Shown here one piece after another: positions 53,869 through 64,000 of a stretch of 64,000 nt of DNA. Source of the DNA: Bradyrhizobium stylosanthis. Its GTDB lineage: Bacteria > Pseudomonadota > Alphaproteobacteria > Rhizobiales > Xanthobacteraceae. The notes beneath the pieces are model-generated. The model was given only the letters and a program-made list of their open reading frames with translations. It did not search any database and was not told where the DNA came from. Position numbers and translations under genes: made by a program. The stretch is taken from assembly GCF_001641335.1 (NCBI RefSeq), contig NZ_LVEM01000003.1, positions 1,160,043-1,224,042 of the forward strand, written 5' to 3'. Within the stretch, counting starts at the first letter, position 1; every line of letters starts with the position of its first letter.

Positions 53869-54756
53869 TCACCCCAGCTCGAACGCGCCGCGCGCCGCCT
53901 TCACCGACGACGCGATGAACCGGTGCACTTCCTGCACTCTTCGCGTTCCGTGCGTGTCGGGGTGTGACGTCAGCCAGTAGCTCCGCACGAAACGCACCTC
54001 GGGCAGCAGGCGGCGGAGTTCGGGGTAACGGCTGGCGGCGTAGTCATGCAGGATGCCGATGCCGTGTCCGGCGCGGACCGCCTCGATCTGCGCGACGATG
54101 CTGCCGCATTCGTAGCGGCGGGACATCAGGCGGCCGAGGGCGGCCGCATAATCGAGCGCGCGGCTGTAGGCGAAGTCCTCGATGTGGGTGACGAACAGGC
54201 GGCCGGCGAGATCGGCCTGCGCCTCGATTCCGCCCTCGCGCTCCAGATAATCCTGCGAGGCGTAGACGCTGAGGCTGTAGTCGGTGAGCTTGGACAGGAT
54301 GAGCCGGCCCTGCTTCGGCCGGTCCAAGGTGATCGCGATATCCGCCTCGCGGCGCGACAGCGAGAAGGTGCGCGGCAGCGGGATGAGCTGGATGATCAGG
54401 CCCGGATGGCGCGCGGCCAAGGCGCCGAGATGCTCGGCGAGAAAGAAATTGCCAAGGCCGTCAGGCGCGCCGACGCGCACCGTGCCGCTGATGGTGTCCG
54501 CGCTGCCGCCGATGCTGGCGCCGACTTTCAGAAACTCGCTTTCCGCGCGCTCGGCCGCCTGGACCAGGGACTCGCCGGCGGCGGTCAGCGTGCAGCCGGC
54601 GGTGTGCCGCTCGAGCAGCTTGGCCTTCAGGCTCTTCTCCAGCGCGGTCACCTGACGCGCAACCGTGGTGTGGTTCAGGCGGAGGTTCTTCGACGCCTTG
54701 AGGATCTGCCCGGCGCGCGCGACCTCCAGAAATATCCTGACCCGCTCCCAATCCAT
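53869..54756 (-). CDS. LysR-family transcriptional regulator
   Basis: 295 aa from ATG 54756. The N-terminal winged helix reads MDWERVRIFLEVARAGQILK, NHTTVARQVTALEKSLKAKL, followed by the LysR substrate domain (GTVRVGAPDGLGNFFLAEHL). It is divergent from the tautomerase gene at 54905, the classic layout of a LysR regulator controlling its neighbour. Confidence 0.92.
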   Translation of the reverse strand: MDWERVRIFLEVARAGQILKASKNLRLNHTTVARQVTALEKSLKAKLLERHTAGCTLTAAGESLVQAAERAESEFLKVGASIGGSADTISGTVRVGAPDGLGNFFLAEHLGALAARHPGLIIQLIPLPRTFSLSRREADIAITLDRPKQGRLILSKLTDYSLSVYASQDYLEREGGIEAQADLAGRLFVTHIEDFAYSRALDYAAALGRLMSRRYECGSIVAQIEAVRAGHGIGILHDYAASRYPELRRLLPEVRFVRSYWLTSHPDTHGTRRVQEVHRFIASSVKAARGAFELG

Positions 54757-54799
54757 CGACGGCACCCTTTCGGACCACGTTTTCCAGAGCGACACTTCA

Positions 54800-54836
54800 T
54801 GCACAATGGAGGCTAATTGTCGTTCATTGATGTGCA
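54800..54836. promoter_or_regulatory. Possible LysR operator between lysR and tautomerase genes
   Basis: The 148-base divergent gap contains TGCACA (54800-54805) and its reverse complement TGTGCA (54831-54836), and a partly symmetric TTG...CAA block between. Position and dyad symmetry fit a LysR-type binding site. This is a visual inference. Confidence 0.4.
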
Positions 54837-54904
54837 ATTTTATGAGCCATAGATGATGCGGGTCAAGCCTGCAGATCGCGCGCAACCAGAGAAAGGACAA
54901 CCAG

Positions 54905-55297
54905 ATGCCGCTGCTCCGATTCAACATGTTCGAAGGCCGCACCGATGCCGAGATCAAGACACTGCTCGACGCGGCGCATGAAGCGGTGGTCGCCGCGTTC
55001 CACGTGCCCGAGGGCGACCGCTACCAGCTCGTCTCGGAATATCGTCCGGGCCGGATGATCGCCCTCGATACCGGCCTCGGCATCGCGCGCACCGGCAAGG
55101 TCGTGCTGGTCGAGGTCCGCTCACGGACCAGGCGCGAGGACGACAAGCTGCGGTTCTACGAGCTGCTGTGCCGGAAGCTGAAGGACGCCTGCGGTCTCGA
55201 CAGCTCGGACATCATCGTGTCGTTCGTCGAGAACGGCGATGCCGACTGGTCGTTCGGCCTTGGCCGCGCGCAATTCGTGACGGGCGAGCTCGCGTGA
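54905..55297 (+). CDS. Tautomerase-superfamily protein
   Basis: 130 aa with the sequence after Met beginning with proline (MPLLRFNMFEGRTDAEIKTL), which is the catalytic Pro1 of the tautomerase superfamily. The remaining VPEGDRYQLVSEYRPGRMI and IIVSFVENGDADWSFG resemble the longer members (MSAD/cis-CaaD-like and uncharacterised). AAAGGA is the ribosome site. The substrate is unknown; control by the divergent LysR protein is likely. Confidence 0.9.
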   Translation: MPLLRFNMFEGRTDAEIKTLLDAAHEAVVAAFHVPEGDRYQLVSEYRPGRMIALDTGLGIARTGKVVLVEVRSRTRREDDKLRFYELLCRKLKDACGLDSSDIIVSFVENGDADWSFGLGRAQFVTGELA

Positions 55298-55374
55298 GGC
55301 TGCGCGCAAATTGGACCGCTCGGCGCAATTAAGCGTGCGGTTGGCGATGGCGACACCGTTGTCGCTCGCCGAAA

Positions 55375-55617
55375 TCAACCGCCGCCCAGCCTCGAAGGGT
55401 CATTGGGCGACGGCGGGTCGTCGTGATCGGTCCGAAAGCCCCCTGGAGCGGATGGGTCGCGATAGATCCTTTCCCCTCCCGGCGCGATGTAGACTGGGCT
55501 CGCCGCCGCGTTGGGCGAGCCCGCAAGGGCGCGCGGATCGAAATGGCGTCCTCTTTGGGCCGCGTTCGCCGAAGCCCCGAGAGCGAGCAAGAGCGATAGT
55601 GCAACAATGGAGCGCAT
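55375..55617 (-). CDS. Small secreted protein, function unknown
   Basis: 80 aa from ATG 55617, GGAGAAGAACC upstream. Signal peptide MRSIVALSLLLALGASANAA, then a short polar Pro/Gly/Asp-rich chain (YIAPGGERIYRDPSAPGG). Runs convergently with the tautomerase gene. Not recognised. Confidence 0.65.
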   Translation of the reverse strand: MRSIVALSLLLALGASANAAQRGRHFDPRALAGSPNAAASPVYIAPGGERIYRDPSAPGGFRTDHDDPPSPNDPSRLGGG

Positions 55618-55880
55618 TGGTTCTTCTCCAATCACAAGCGACCGGTCAGGTTTGCGCGGCCCGGGTCCCGGCAGCGCCGATTGGCGGTCGCGTTCCCGGT
55701 CGAGCTATGAACGGGCCTCGCGCTCCGCGATCCCCTGGGTTTCGTGTTCGCACGACCGCTTGGCCGGACGGTCTTCCATTTCGGCAAGCGCATTCAAATC
55801 TAGGCAGTACCACTCACGAGCGTATTCGGCGGGGACGCTCATCGTCGTGCCAACGTCCACGCCACCAGGGAGCCAGCACG

Positions 55881-56198
55881 ATGCCAAGACCAGCGCTTCT
55901 CCTCGCATCGCTCGCGATCAATGCGATATCGCTTCCGGCTCTCGCCTCGGATTGCGTCTCGACATCGGACATCGCAGCATCGCGCGCGCACTGGGCAACC
56001 GTCCGCAATCACCCGGCAGGCGCCTCCGAAAACGAGAAAGCCTGCCGCGCATTCGCCGCTTCTTTCTATGAATCCGTGACGACGCGCCAGGCAGCCGCGG
56101 GCTGCATTCGCAGCAACGACCGCCAGCGCGACCTTGCCGCGCTCGATTCCGAAATTGAGGCGTTCAATACCGCTATCGCCAGCAGATGCGGCGGCTGA
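55881..56198 (+). CDS. Small secreted cysteine-containing helical protein
   Basis: 105 aa. Signal peptide PRPALLLASLAINAISLPAL with cleavage near ALAS. The mature part has four cysteines (SDCVST, EKACRAFA, AGCIRSND, SRCGG) that could form two disulfides in a helical hairpin. It is followed 57 bases later by another secreted gene. Unknown function. Confidence 0.7.
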   Translation: MPRPALLLASLAINAISLPALASDCVSTSDIAASRAHWATVRNHPAGASENEKACRAFAASFYESVTTRQAAAGCIRSNDRQRDLAALDSEIEAFNTAIASRCGG

Positions 56199-56255
56199 GA
56201 GCGGCGGCAATGGCTGGTCAAATATCGACCCCGCTCGAGCTTTGAGGAGATGAGC

Positions 56256-56615
56256 ATGAAGATCGTCAGCCTGAGTGCCATCGCCATCGGCAGCATGATC
56301 GCTCTGGCGCCGCCGGCGCAAGCCCGATCGCCCTACGATGGCTGGTGGGATCTCGTCTTCGTCACGCAGGCTGGAGGATGCGACGCATCCTATAATTTTA
56401 CGGTCAACGTCGCGAATGGCGTCGTGACCCACCCGAACCTCGTCAGGTTCAGGGGCTACGTTGCGAAGTCCGGAGCAGTTCGCGCCTCCGTCACCGTCCA
56501 GGACAAATACGCATCCGGCTCCGGCCGATTGTTCGGCACGAAAGGCCGGGGAAAGTGGAGCGGCTATTCCGGCTCGTCGCGTTGCTCCGGGTATTGGACT
56601 GCCCAGCGAAACTGA
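56256..56615 (+). CDS. Small secreted beta-rich protein
   Basis: 119 aa. Of two adjacent ATGs (56250, 56256) the second has the better spacing from GAGGAG. Signal peptide MKIVSLSAIAIGSMIALAPP, cleavage near AQA. The mature chain opens RSPYDGWWDLVFVTQAGGCD and has two cysteines and alternating aromatic/Gly beta-strand patterns (GRGKWSGYSGSSRCSGYW), recalling small secreted barrel-like proteins of rhizobia. Not otherwise recognised. Confidence 0.75.
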   Translation: MKIVSLSAIAIGSMIALAPPAQARSPYDGWWDLVFVTQAGGCDASYNFTVNVANGVVTHPNLVRFRGYVAKSGAVRASVTVQDKYASGSGRLFGTKGRGKWSGYSGSSRCSGYWTAQRN

Positions 56616-57528
56616 TCGTCTACGCCCAGGCCTTCACTCCGTCAGGCCGCCGCACGGGCGACGAAGCAGATGAGCGATCATCCCGCAACGACACCCCAAG
56701 CTCGCCTTTGACTGCAAAAGCGGGAGTTGCCGCCGCGAGCTTCCGCGCGAATTTGCTCCACCGAGAACATCACATAGAGAGCTCGTTCGCGCGCAGGGGC
56801 GAACAGGCGAGACGAGTATTTTCATGGATTTATCGGGAATTTGGTAGCGGGAGAGCGCTACCGCCTTTCCCCACACGACCCAATCCTACTTTATTTCCTT
56901 CGATCTTTCGCATGAGGCAGGTCACTCGCCTCGCGACAAACGTCACCCAGACACGCTTATCCAAAAACGCAGTCTCCCAACAAGCACCGAAGCCAACCGA
57001 AGAACCTAATCTCAATTTAGGCGCCAACAGTTGGCGCCGGAGACATTGGGAACAGCGGAATCAAAATCAGCTTGAATATCCAACGATTTCAAAGCGCATT
57101 GGGAAAAAATAGCCGAATTCACCTCTAGCAATATCAATTACTTAGCTAGCATTTCCAAAGACTGAGGCGCCTGGTCTCCAGTAGAGAACGTACGACAATA
57201 CAGGGTAGCGTCGAGGGTTCGCCGCCTGACGATCGCTTTGCAGAGCTCAACCAGAAGCGACCGTCCCACAGGGTAGCGCTCCTCACATGTTCCTATCGCC
57301 TTAGCGCCCAGCCGGTACATGTGGAGCCTGACGGCCGCAGTAAGGAATGGTTTTAACTGTCTAATACTTCGCGCTATAGTTGCACTACAGTTGGTTTTTG
57401 AGCCAATCTGAAATCGCCCGAACTTAGGGTGATCGGGAAGCGTTTTTGGCCAATGGGTTCGAATTCTGCCACGCACCAGTCAAACGGCTCGCTCTAGCAT
57501 TAGCGGGGGACACGAGATCCGCCGCGCT
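56616..57528. other. Gene-poor, lower-GC accessory stretch
   Basis: About 910 bases without a convincing gene. It contains a 7-base hairpin GGTAGCG/CGCTACC at 56843-56862. A minus-strand ORF at 57138-57476 (112 aa, ending FSTGDQAPQSLEMLAK) is open but has no good ribosome site or recognisable family. Base composition drops below that of the flanking operons, and short direct AT-rich runs appear around 57040-57140. Confidence 0.45.
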
Positions 57529-58352
57529 GTGCTTGCCGTATCTTGTGCCCTGTTGATTGCCGTCTGTAGCACAACGCCATTGCTCGCCCGATCGGGCGTA
57601 CCCGATGTGACCGAAGACCGGTTCGTTGCCGGCATAGTAAGGCTGTTGTCCGCTCCGATCTGTCTCCCAACGTACTCGGGGTATTGGCAACCAAGCGCGC
57701 CGAAATCTTAGAGCCGGGAGACGATTTCTGCCCGAAAACCATCGATGCGATCATGTCGAGGAAAGAAGTGCAAGATGCGCTCGAGAAGCGCGTCCGATCG
57801 AATTTTTCCGACAATCGCGATCTATATACCCGACTACCCAACAGTTGCCGGCGCTCGCCGATACGCTGGCGAAGTCTCCGCTTCGACGTGGTCGATGGCA
57901 AGCCCATCGACGAAGTTCTGCGCCGAATGCGCGTTGCGCCAGCGACCGCGCGGCGTGCTCTGATCGCAACGGCGATCGAACCTGCGAACGGCTCGAGCGA
58001 CGAATTGGTCGAGCGTATTGCATCGCCTCCCGAAATCACCGCGGACCTGTACGTGAACACATCGTCTGACGATCTTAAGCAAGCGTCGTACCACTGCATA
58101 AACAAAGTGACTCGTCCCATCTCACCGGTCATCACCGGAAAAACACGACAGTCTTGTGAAGCGGCATTGCTCACAACTCGTCGAAGTCGCAACACATTGT
58201 CTGGATTGCGACATCTAACGCGGCTGCGCAAGCCTGGCCGCTCTCTCGGTGTCGATGACAACGAGCGGAATCAAGAGAGGTCAGAAGCAGAAGCCAATGA
58301 AATTTCAGCACTCCACATGCAAATCCGCGCCGGTACGTTCATCAGCTGTTGA
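57529..58352 (+). pseudogene. Probable frameshifted gene for an exported protein
   Basis: A GTG-started reading frame at 57529 encodes a signal-like LAVSCALLIAVCSTTPLLA and then VPDVTEDRFVAGIVRLL, and stops at 57711. From about 57670 a second frame continues with a plausible soluble protein (RAEILEPGDDFCPKTIDAIM, VVDGKPIDEVLRRM, ELVERIASPPEITADLYVN). The two look like one gene split by a frameshift near 57640-57690; the far 3' part after about 58130 reads less like protein. No family recognised, so this is an inference from frame continuity. Confidence 0.35.
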
Positions 58353-58384
58353 CAGCCCGTCCCGAACGTCACTACATATTGGCA

Positions 58385-58568
58385 TCGCGGTCCACTTGAT
58401 TGCAAGATCCAGTGGCTAAGAGGGAAGCCGGTGAACTGCGCCTTGCGCGCGGAATTCCGGCGCTGCCCCCGCAACTGTCAGCAGCGAGCTGCTTCCGAAC
58501 GACGTCACTGGGGCGACTGCACCGGGAAGACAGGAAGTGCAACGACCTGCGAGCCAGGAGACCTGCCG
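58385..58568 (+). promoter_or_regulatory. Cobalamin (adenosylcobalamin) riboswitch upstream of nrdAB
   Basis: The leader carries the conserved cobalamin-aptamer blocks in order: AAGAGGGAAGCCGGTGAA (58418-58435), GCTGCCCCCGCAACTGT (58462-58478), the GTCACTGGGGCGACTGCACC segment, GGGAAGACAGG, and the B12 box AGCCAGGAGACCTGCC (58552-58567). Cobalamin binding is expected to lower expression of the downstream B12-independent ribonucleotide reductase. A terminator follows at 58625. Confidence 0.93.
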
Positions 58569-58624
58569 TGATGATCAGAACGTCCACGGGCGGGGTGTCC
58601 CGGCGGTCGCTTGCATGCACTGTT

Positions 58625-58650
58625 CGGCACCTCCAGTGCCGGCGTTTTTT
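58625..58650 (+). terminator. Attenuator-type terminator between riboswitch and nrdA
   Basis: A short stem CGGCAC/GTGCCG with a CTCCA loop, three bases, then six T's. It lies 57 bases after the B12 box and ends 57 bases before the nrdA ATG. It is the obvious output element if the riboswitch works by transcription termination. The stem is only 6-7 pairs, so a Rho-linked or translational mode is possible too. Confidence 0.65.
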
Positions 58651-58706
58651 GCAGCGCCCTTGCCTACAGCCCCGTTCAAACACAACACGCATCACGGGGC
58701 CTATTG

Positions 58707-61610
<2,904 letters not shown>

Positions 61611-61620
61611 GGAGATGACG

Positions 61621-62775
61621 ATGCTCGATTGGTCCAATAGCGAAACGATCGTTGCGGCGCCTCCCGCCGTCCCAAGCCTCACCACCCTACCTCCGAAGTC
61701 CCGGCTCACGCTTGAGGCGGCCGATCCAACTGGCCTCGGTGCGATCGATCGTGCTGGCGGCCGCGTCTCGGTCGATGAGAAGCAGATGATCAACTGCCGC
61801 GCCGACGTCAACCAGCTCCTGCCGCTGAAGTACAAATGGGCTTGGGAGAAGTATCTCTCTGCTTGTAACAATCACTGGATGCCGACCGAAGTCTCGATGC
61901 AGTCTGATATCGCTTTGTGGAAGGCGCGCAACGGGCTGACGGAGGACGAGCGGCACACGATAAAGCGCAATCTCGGCTTCTTCGCCGCTTCGGAATCGCT
62001 TGTCGCCAACAACATCGTGATGGCGATCTATCGCCACCTCACCAACCCTGAGTGCCGGCAGTACCTCTTGCGGCAGGCGTTCGAGGAGGCAGTCCACACC
62101 CATACCTTCCAGTACATCGTCGAAAGCCTTGGGCTGGATGAGGGTGAGCTGTTCAACATGTACCGCGAGGTGCCCTCGATCACCGACAAGGCGGCTTGGG
62201 CGCTCAAACACACGCAGCACCTCGCCAATCCGTCGTTCGAGACCGGCACGCCGGACGATGGCCGCGCCTTCCTGCGCGATCTCGTTGCCTTCTACGTCGT
62301 TTTCGAAGGCATGTGGTTCTACACCGGGTTCGCTCAGATACTATCGCTCGGCCGCCGCAACAAGATGGTCGGCATCGCCGAACAGTATCAGTACATCCTG
62401 CGCGATGAGAGCATTCACCTGAATTTCGGCATCGATGTCATCAACCAGATCAAGATCGAAAACCCGCACCTGTGGACATCCGCGTTACAGGATGAGGTTC
62501 GCGGCATGCTTCGTGACGCAACAGAGCTCGAAGCCGCTTACGGCCGCGATACCATGCCGCGGGGGTTCCTCGGCCTGAATGCGGTTCTGTGCGAGCAGTA
62601 CATGCACTTCATCGCTAACCGGCGCTGCGCGCAGATCGGACTCGCGCCTGTATTCGCCGAGGTCGATAACCCGTTCCCCTGGATGTCGGAGACGATGGAC
62701 CTGAAGAAGGAGAAAAACTTCTTCGAAACCCGCGTCATCGAATATCAGAACGGAGGCGCACTGACTTGGGAATAA
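61621..62775 (+). CDS. nrdB: Ribonucleotide reductase small subunit, class Ic (Tyr-less, Mn/Fe type)
   Basis: 384 aa from ATG 61621 (AAGGAG 6 bases upstream; an ATG at 61615 is too close to it). All six metal ligands are present: Glu125, Glu156, His159, Glu229, Glu263 and His266. The residue that normally holds the stable radical tyrosine is Phe163 (EEAVHTHTF), and the first ligand is Glu rather than Asp. These match Chlamydia trachomatis R2c (Glu89, Phe127), which uses a Mn(IV)/Fe(III) cofactor. Radical-route Tyr165 and Tyr258 are conserved. The C-terminus NFFETRVIEYQ is typical. Confidence 0.95.
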   Translation: MLDWSNSETIVAAPPAVPSLTTLPPKSRLTLEAADPTGLGAIDRAGGRVSVDEKQMINCRADVNQLLPLKYKWAWEKYLSACNNHWMPTEVSMQSDIALWKARNGLTEDERHTIKRNLGFFAASESLVANNIVMAIYRHLTNPECRQYLLRQAFEEAVHTHTFQYIVESLGLDEGELFNMYREVPSITDKAAWALKHTQHLANPSFETGTPDDGRAFLRDLVAFYVVFEGMWFYTGFAQILSLGRRNKMVGIAEQYQYILRDESIHLNFGIDVINQIKIENPHLWTSALQDEVRGMLRDATELEAAYGRDTMPRGFLGLNAVLCEQYMHFIANRRCAQIGLAPVFAEVDNPFPWMSETMDLKKEKNFFETRVIEYQNGGALTWE

Positions 62776-62799
62776 CCTGATGCAGAGCGATCGCCAGAT

Positions 62800-62823
62800 G
62801 ACCTCGCAACAGTTTGCGAGGTC
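62800..62823 (+). terminator. Hairpin after nrdB
   Basis: A perfect 10-base stem GACCTCGCAA/TTGCGAGGTC with a 4-base loop, 25 bases past the nrdB stop. No T-run follows, so termination is probable but not certain. Confidence 0.5.
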
Positions 62824-63550
62824 GTTCGGCACTTGATACGCGCCATTGCGAAGCGAAAGCTTGCAAACGAACGTCATCTAAACGATCCCTGCTATGAGAC
62901 TTCGTGACTTGTCGCTCGGCCGATATGTCTCACTCCGCCGTGCTGGTTGATACATCGGCAGCACGGCACATGAGTGAGTGCACGCCTTTCTGCCCCAGCA
63001 ATTCGCGATCGATAGCGACCTCGAGACACGGTCGATGCTCATGATTCGCTGCCCGCACGATTGCGACCACCTTTAGGCATTGGCCAAGTAATTACAAGAA
63101 AATTGAAAGTCGGCTCGAATTGACGTTGGCCAGTACATTGGCACCTATGCCGTTTACAAGGCGTCGTCTAGATCCCGCATTGCACGAGCAACTGCGGTGC
63201 GTTGGTTCCCCGCTGGAAGTCGATCACGCGATCAGCCTCTTATTTTTCTCATCCGCAGATCGCGACCGGGCCGATGACGGAGCACGGGTTGGTTTCATGC
63301 TCCCGCGCGTTACCTTAGCGGATGCCCTACAATTCGCACGTTCCCGAGAGCTAACAACGGCTCAAGCAATACCGGTGCGAATCGCCTGCTCGCGTCTGAA
63401 TGACCGCACCACCCTGCCGTACGGAGCTGAAATTTAGCATCGATCACATTCAATCTGATAGCGCTATCAGCCAAAATAACTCGTTTAAATTGCTTAGATG
63501 AGTCCTATAACGAAGTCCCTCTCAGCTACTGGAGTGATATGGAGTCGTAA
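62824..63550. other. Intergenic stretch before the avidin-like gene
   Basis: About 730 bases with one open plus-strand frame (63120-63437, 105 aa, containing HAISLLFFSSADRDRADDGA) that lacks a clear ribosome site and a recognised family. The last 120 bases are AT-richer and end in TATGGAGTCGTAA, which supplies the ribosome site of the next gene. Confidence 0.4.
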
Positions 63551-64000
63551 ATGTCCGAAGCAAAGTGGAAGTTGGCGAGGTGTATGGGTTCGGCCTGCCT
63601 AGGCCTACTCCTCACGGCGCCGGCAAAGGCGCAAGCGATCTGGACCTGGACCAACCAATACGGATCAAGCCTAGCGGTAGACAATTATAATCCAAACACA
63701 GGCGCAATTTCCGGCGCGTATACGAACAATGCGAGCAATAGCTGCGATGAAGGTACTCCTCGAGCGTTGACGGGCTGGCTCGCGCAGACCAGTAGCGGCG
63801 CGGCGATCAGCTTTTCGGTGAATTTTGTAGGCTGCGGATCGACGACGGTGTGGACTGGGCAGCTGAACGCTGCATCGGGATTTCAGGGACTCTGGCTACT
63901 TTCGCTCGCCGAACCGGTGGCATGGAATGGCATCAGCGCCGGCGCGGACACTTTCACCTTTGCAAGCGGCGACAAAGCGAAACTGCCTTCCGCTAGCGGA
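63551..64000 (+). CDS. Avidin-family biotin-binding protein, bradavidin-like (partial, runs off right edge)
   Basis: 150 codons remain open to the window end. Signal peptide residues 1-28 (GSACLGLLLTAPAKAQ). The mature chain is an avidin barrel: Trp33-Asn35...Ser39 (WTWTNQYGSSLAV), Tyr57 (GAYTNN), Trp76 (LTGWLA), STTVWTGQ with Thr99 and Trp101, Trp115 (FQGLWLLSLAE), Trp125 (VAWNG) and Asp133 (GADTFTF). These correspond to the streptavidin biotin contacts. Cys65 and Cys95 match the intramonomer disulfide described for bradavidin. It binds biotin outside the cytoplasm. The C-terminal tail, which in bradavidin folds into a neighbouring biotin site, is beyond the window. Confidence 0.93.
   Translation, partial: MSEAKWKLARCMGSACLGLLLTAPAKAQAIWTWTNQYGSSLAVDNYNPNTGAISGAYTNNASNSCDEGTPRALTGWLAQTSSGAAISFSVNFVGCGSTTVWTGQLNAASGFQGLWLLSLAEPVAWNGISAGADTFTFASGDKAKLPSASG

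Noticed and set aside
56842..56855. Sequence resembling the reverse complement of a tRNA 3' end (tggtagcgggagag), possible att remnant
   Set aside because: Only 14 bases match the general pattern, the rest of a tRNA is absent and no integrase is present. The bases are better explained by a local 7-base hairpin.
57138..57476. 112-codon minus-strand ORF
   Set aside because: No ribosome site, no signal or domain, and it lies in the low-GC patch. Kept only as part of the intergenic description.
63120..63437. 105-codon plus-strand ORF between nrdB and the avidin-like gene
   Set aside because: Translation is not implausible, but there is no ribosome site and no recognisable family, so it is not called as a gene.

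Overview
The window reads as chromosomal DNA of a Bradyrhizobium-type alphaproteobacterium. It is GC-rich with dense overlapping genes. It carries an avidin-family gene very like the bradavidins, an RpoH-type sigma factor, rhizobial orphan sensor kinases, and intergenic repeats of the kind that fill Bradyrhizobium genomes. No rRNA, tRNA, CRISPR array, transposase or prophage was recognised.

Region 1 (1-6706, minus strand) is a malonate decarboxylase operon: a metallo-beta-lactamase-fold hydrolase, then mdcA, mdcC, mdcD, mdcE, mdcG and mdcB (mdcB runs off the left edge). A secreted alpha/beta hydrolase lies upstream. Region 2 (6964-14295, plus) has two secreted proteins, an RND efflux adaptor and permease, a FlK-like thioesterase overlapping the permease, and an orphan membrane PAS histidine kinase. 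Region 3 (14313-18146) pairs a YdeP/FdhF-type molybdenum oxidoreductase with a divergent, exported oxalate decarboxylase, suggesting oxalate to formate to CO2. The FdhD maturation factor lies further along.

Region 4 (18193-29423, minus) holds fumC, a cupin, mqo and a cyanide-insensitive bd-type quinol oxidase, a plausible fumarate-malate-quinone-oxygen chain. It is followed by a DUF1275 membrane protein, fdhD and a stress group (HdeD, a degenerate histidine-kinase-like ATPase, Dps, cytochrome b561, a catalase-related peroxidase). Region 5 (29805-41359) is regulatory: two paralogous regulators with winged helix, STAND-type ATPase and helical repeats, an AraC and an IclR regulator, an orphan ABC-type binding protein, a short AraC protein and several tiny exported proteins. 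Region 6 (41386-49868, minus) is a second RND system, again with a low-complexity exported protein, then an RpoH-like sigma factor and an OmpR-type two-component pair.

Region 7 (49869-58352) is accessory and gene-poor: small exported proteins, dispersed repeats, an AstE/AspA-like amidohydrolase, a divergent LysR/tautomerase pair and a probable decayed gene. Region 8 (58385-62823) is a cobalamin riboswitch with a downstream terminator controlling nrdA and nrdB. NrdB has phenylalanine where the radical tyrosine normally sits and glutamate as first metal ligand, the signature of class Ic (Chlamydia-type, Mn/Fe) ribonucleotide reductase. The window ends inside a bradavidin-like gene (63551 onward), truncated before its C-terminus.

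The most notable items are the B12-riboswitch-controlled class Ic reductase, the edge-truncated bradavidin homologue, the two RND operons each linked to a Pro/Ser/Thr/Gly-rich secreted protein, and the FlK-like thioesterase inside an efflux operon.
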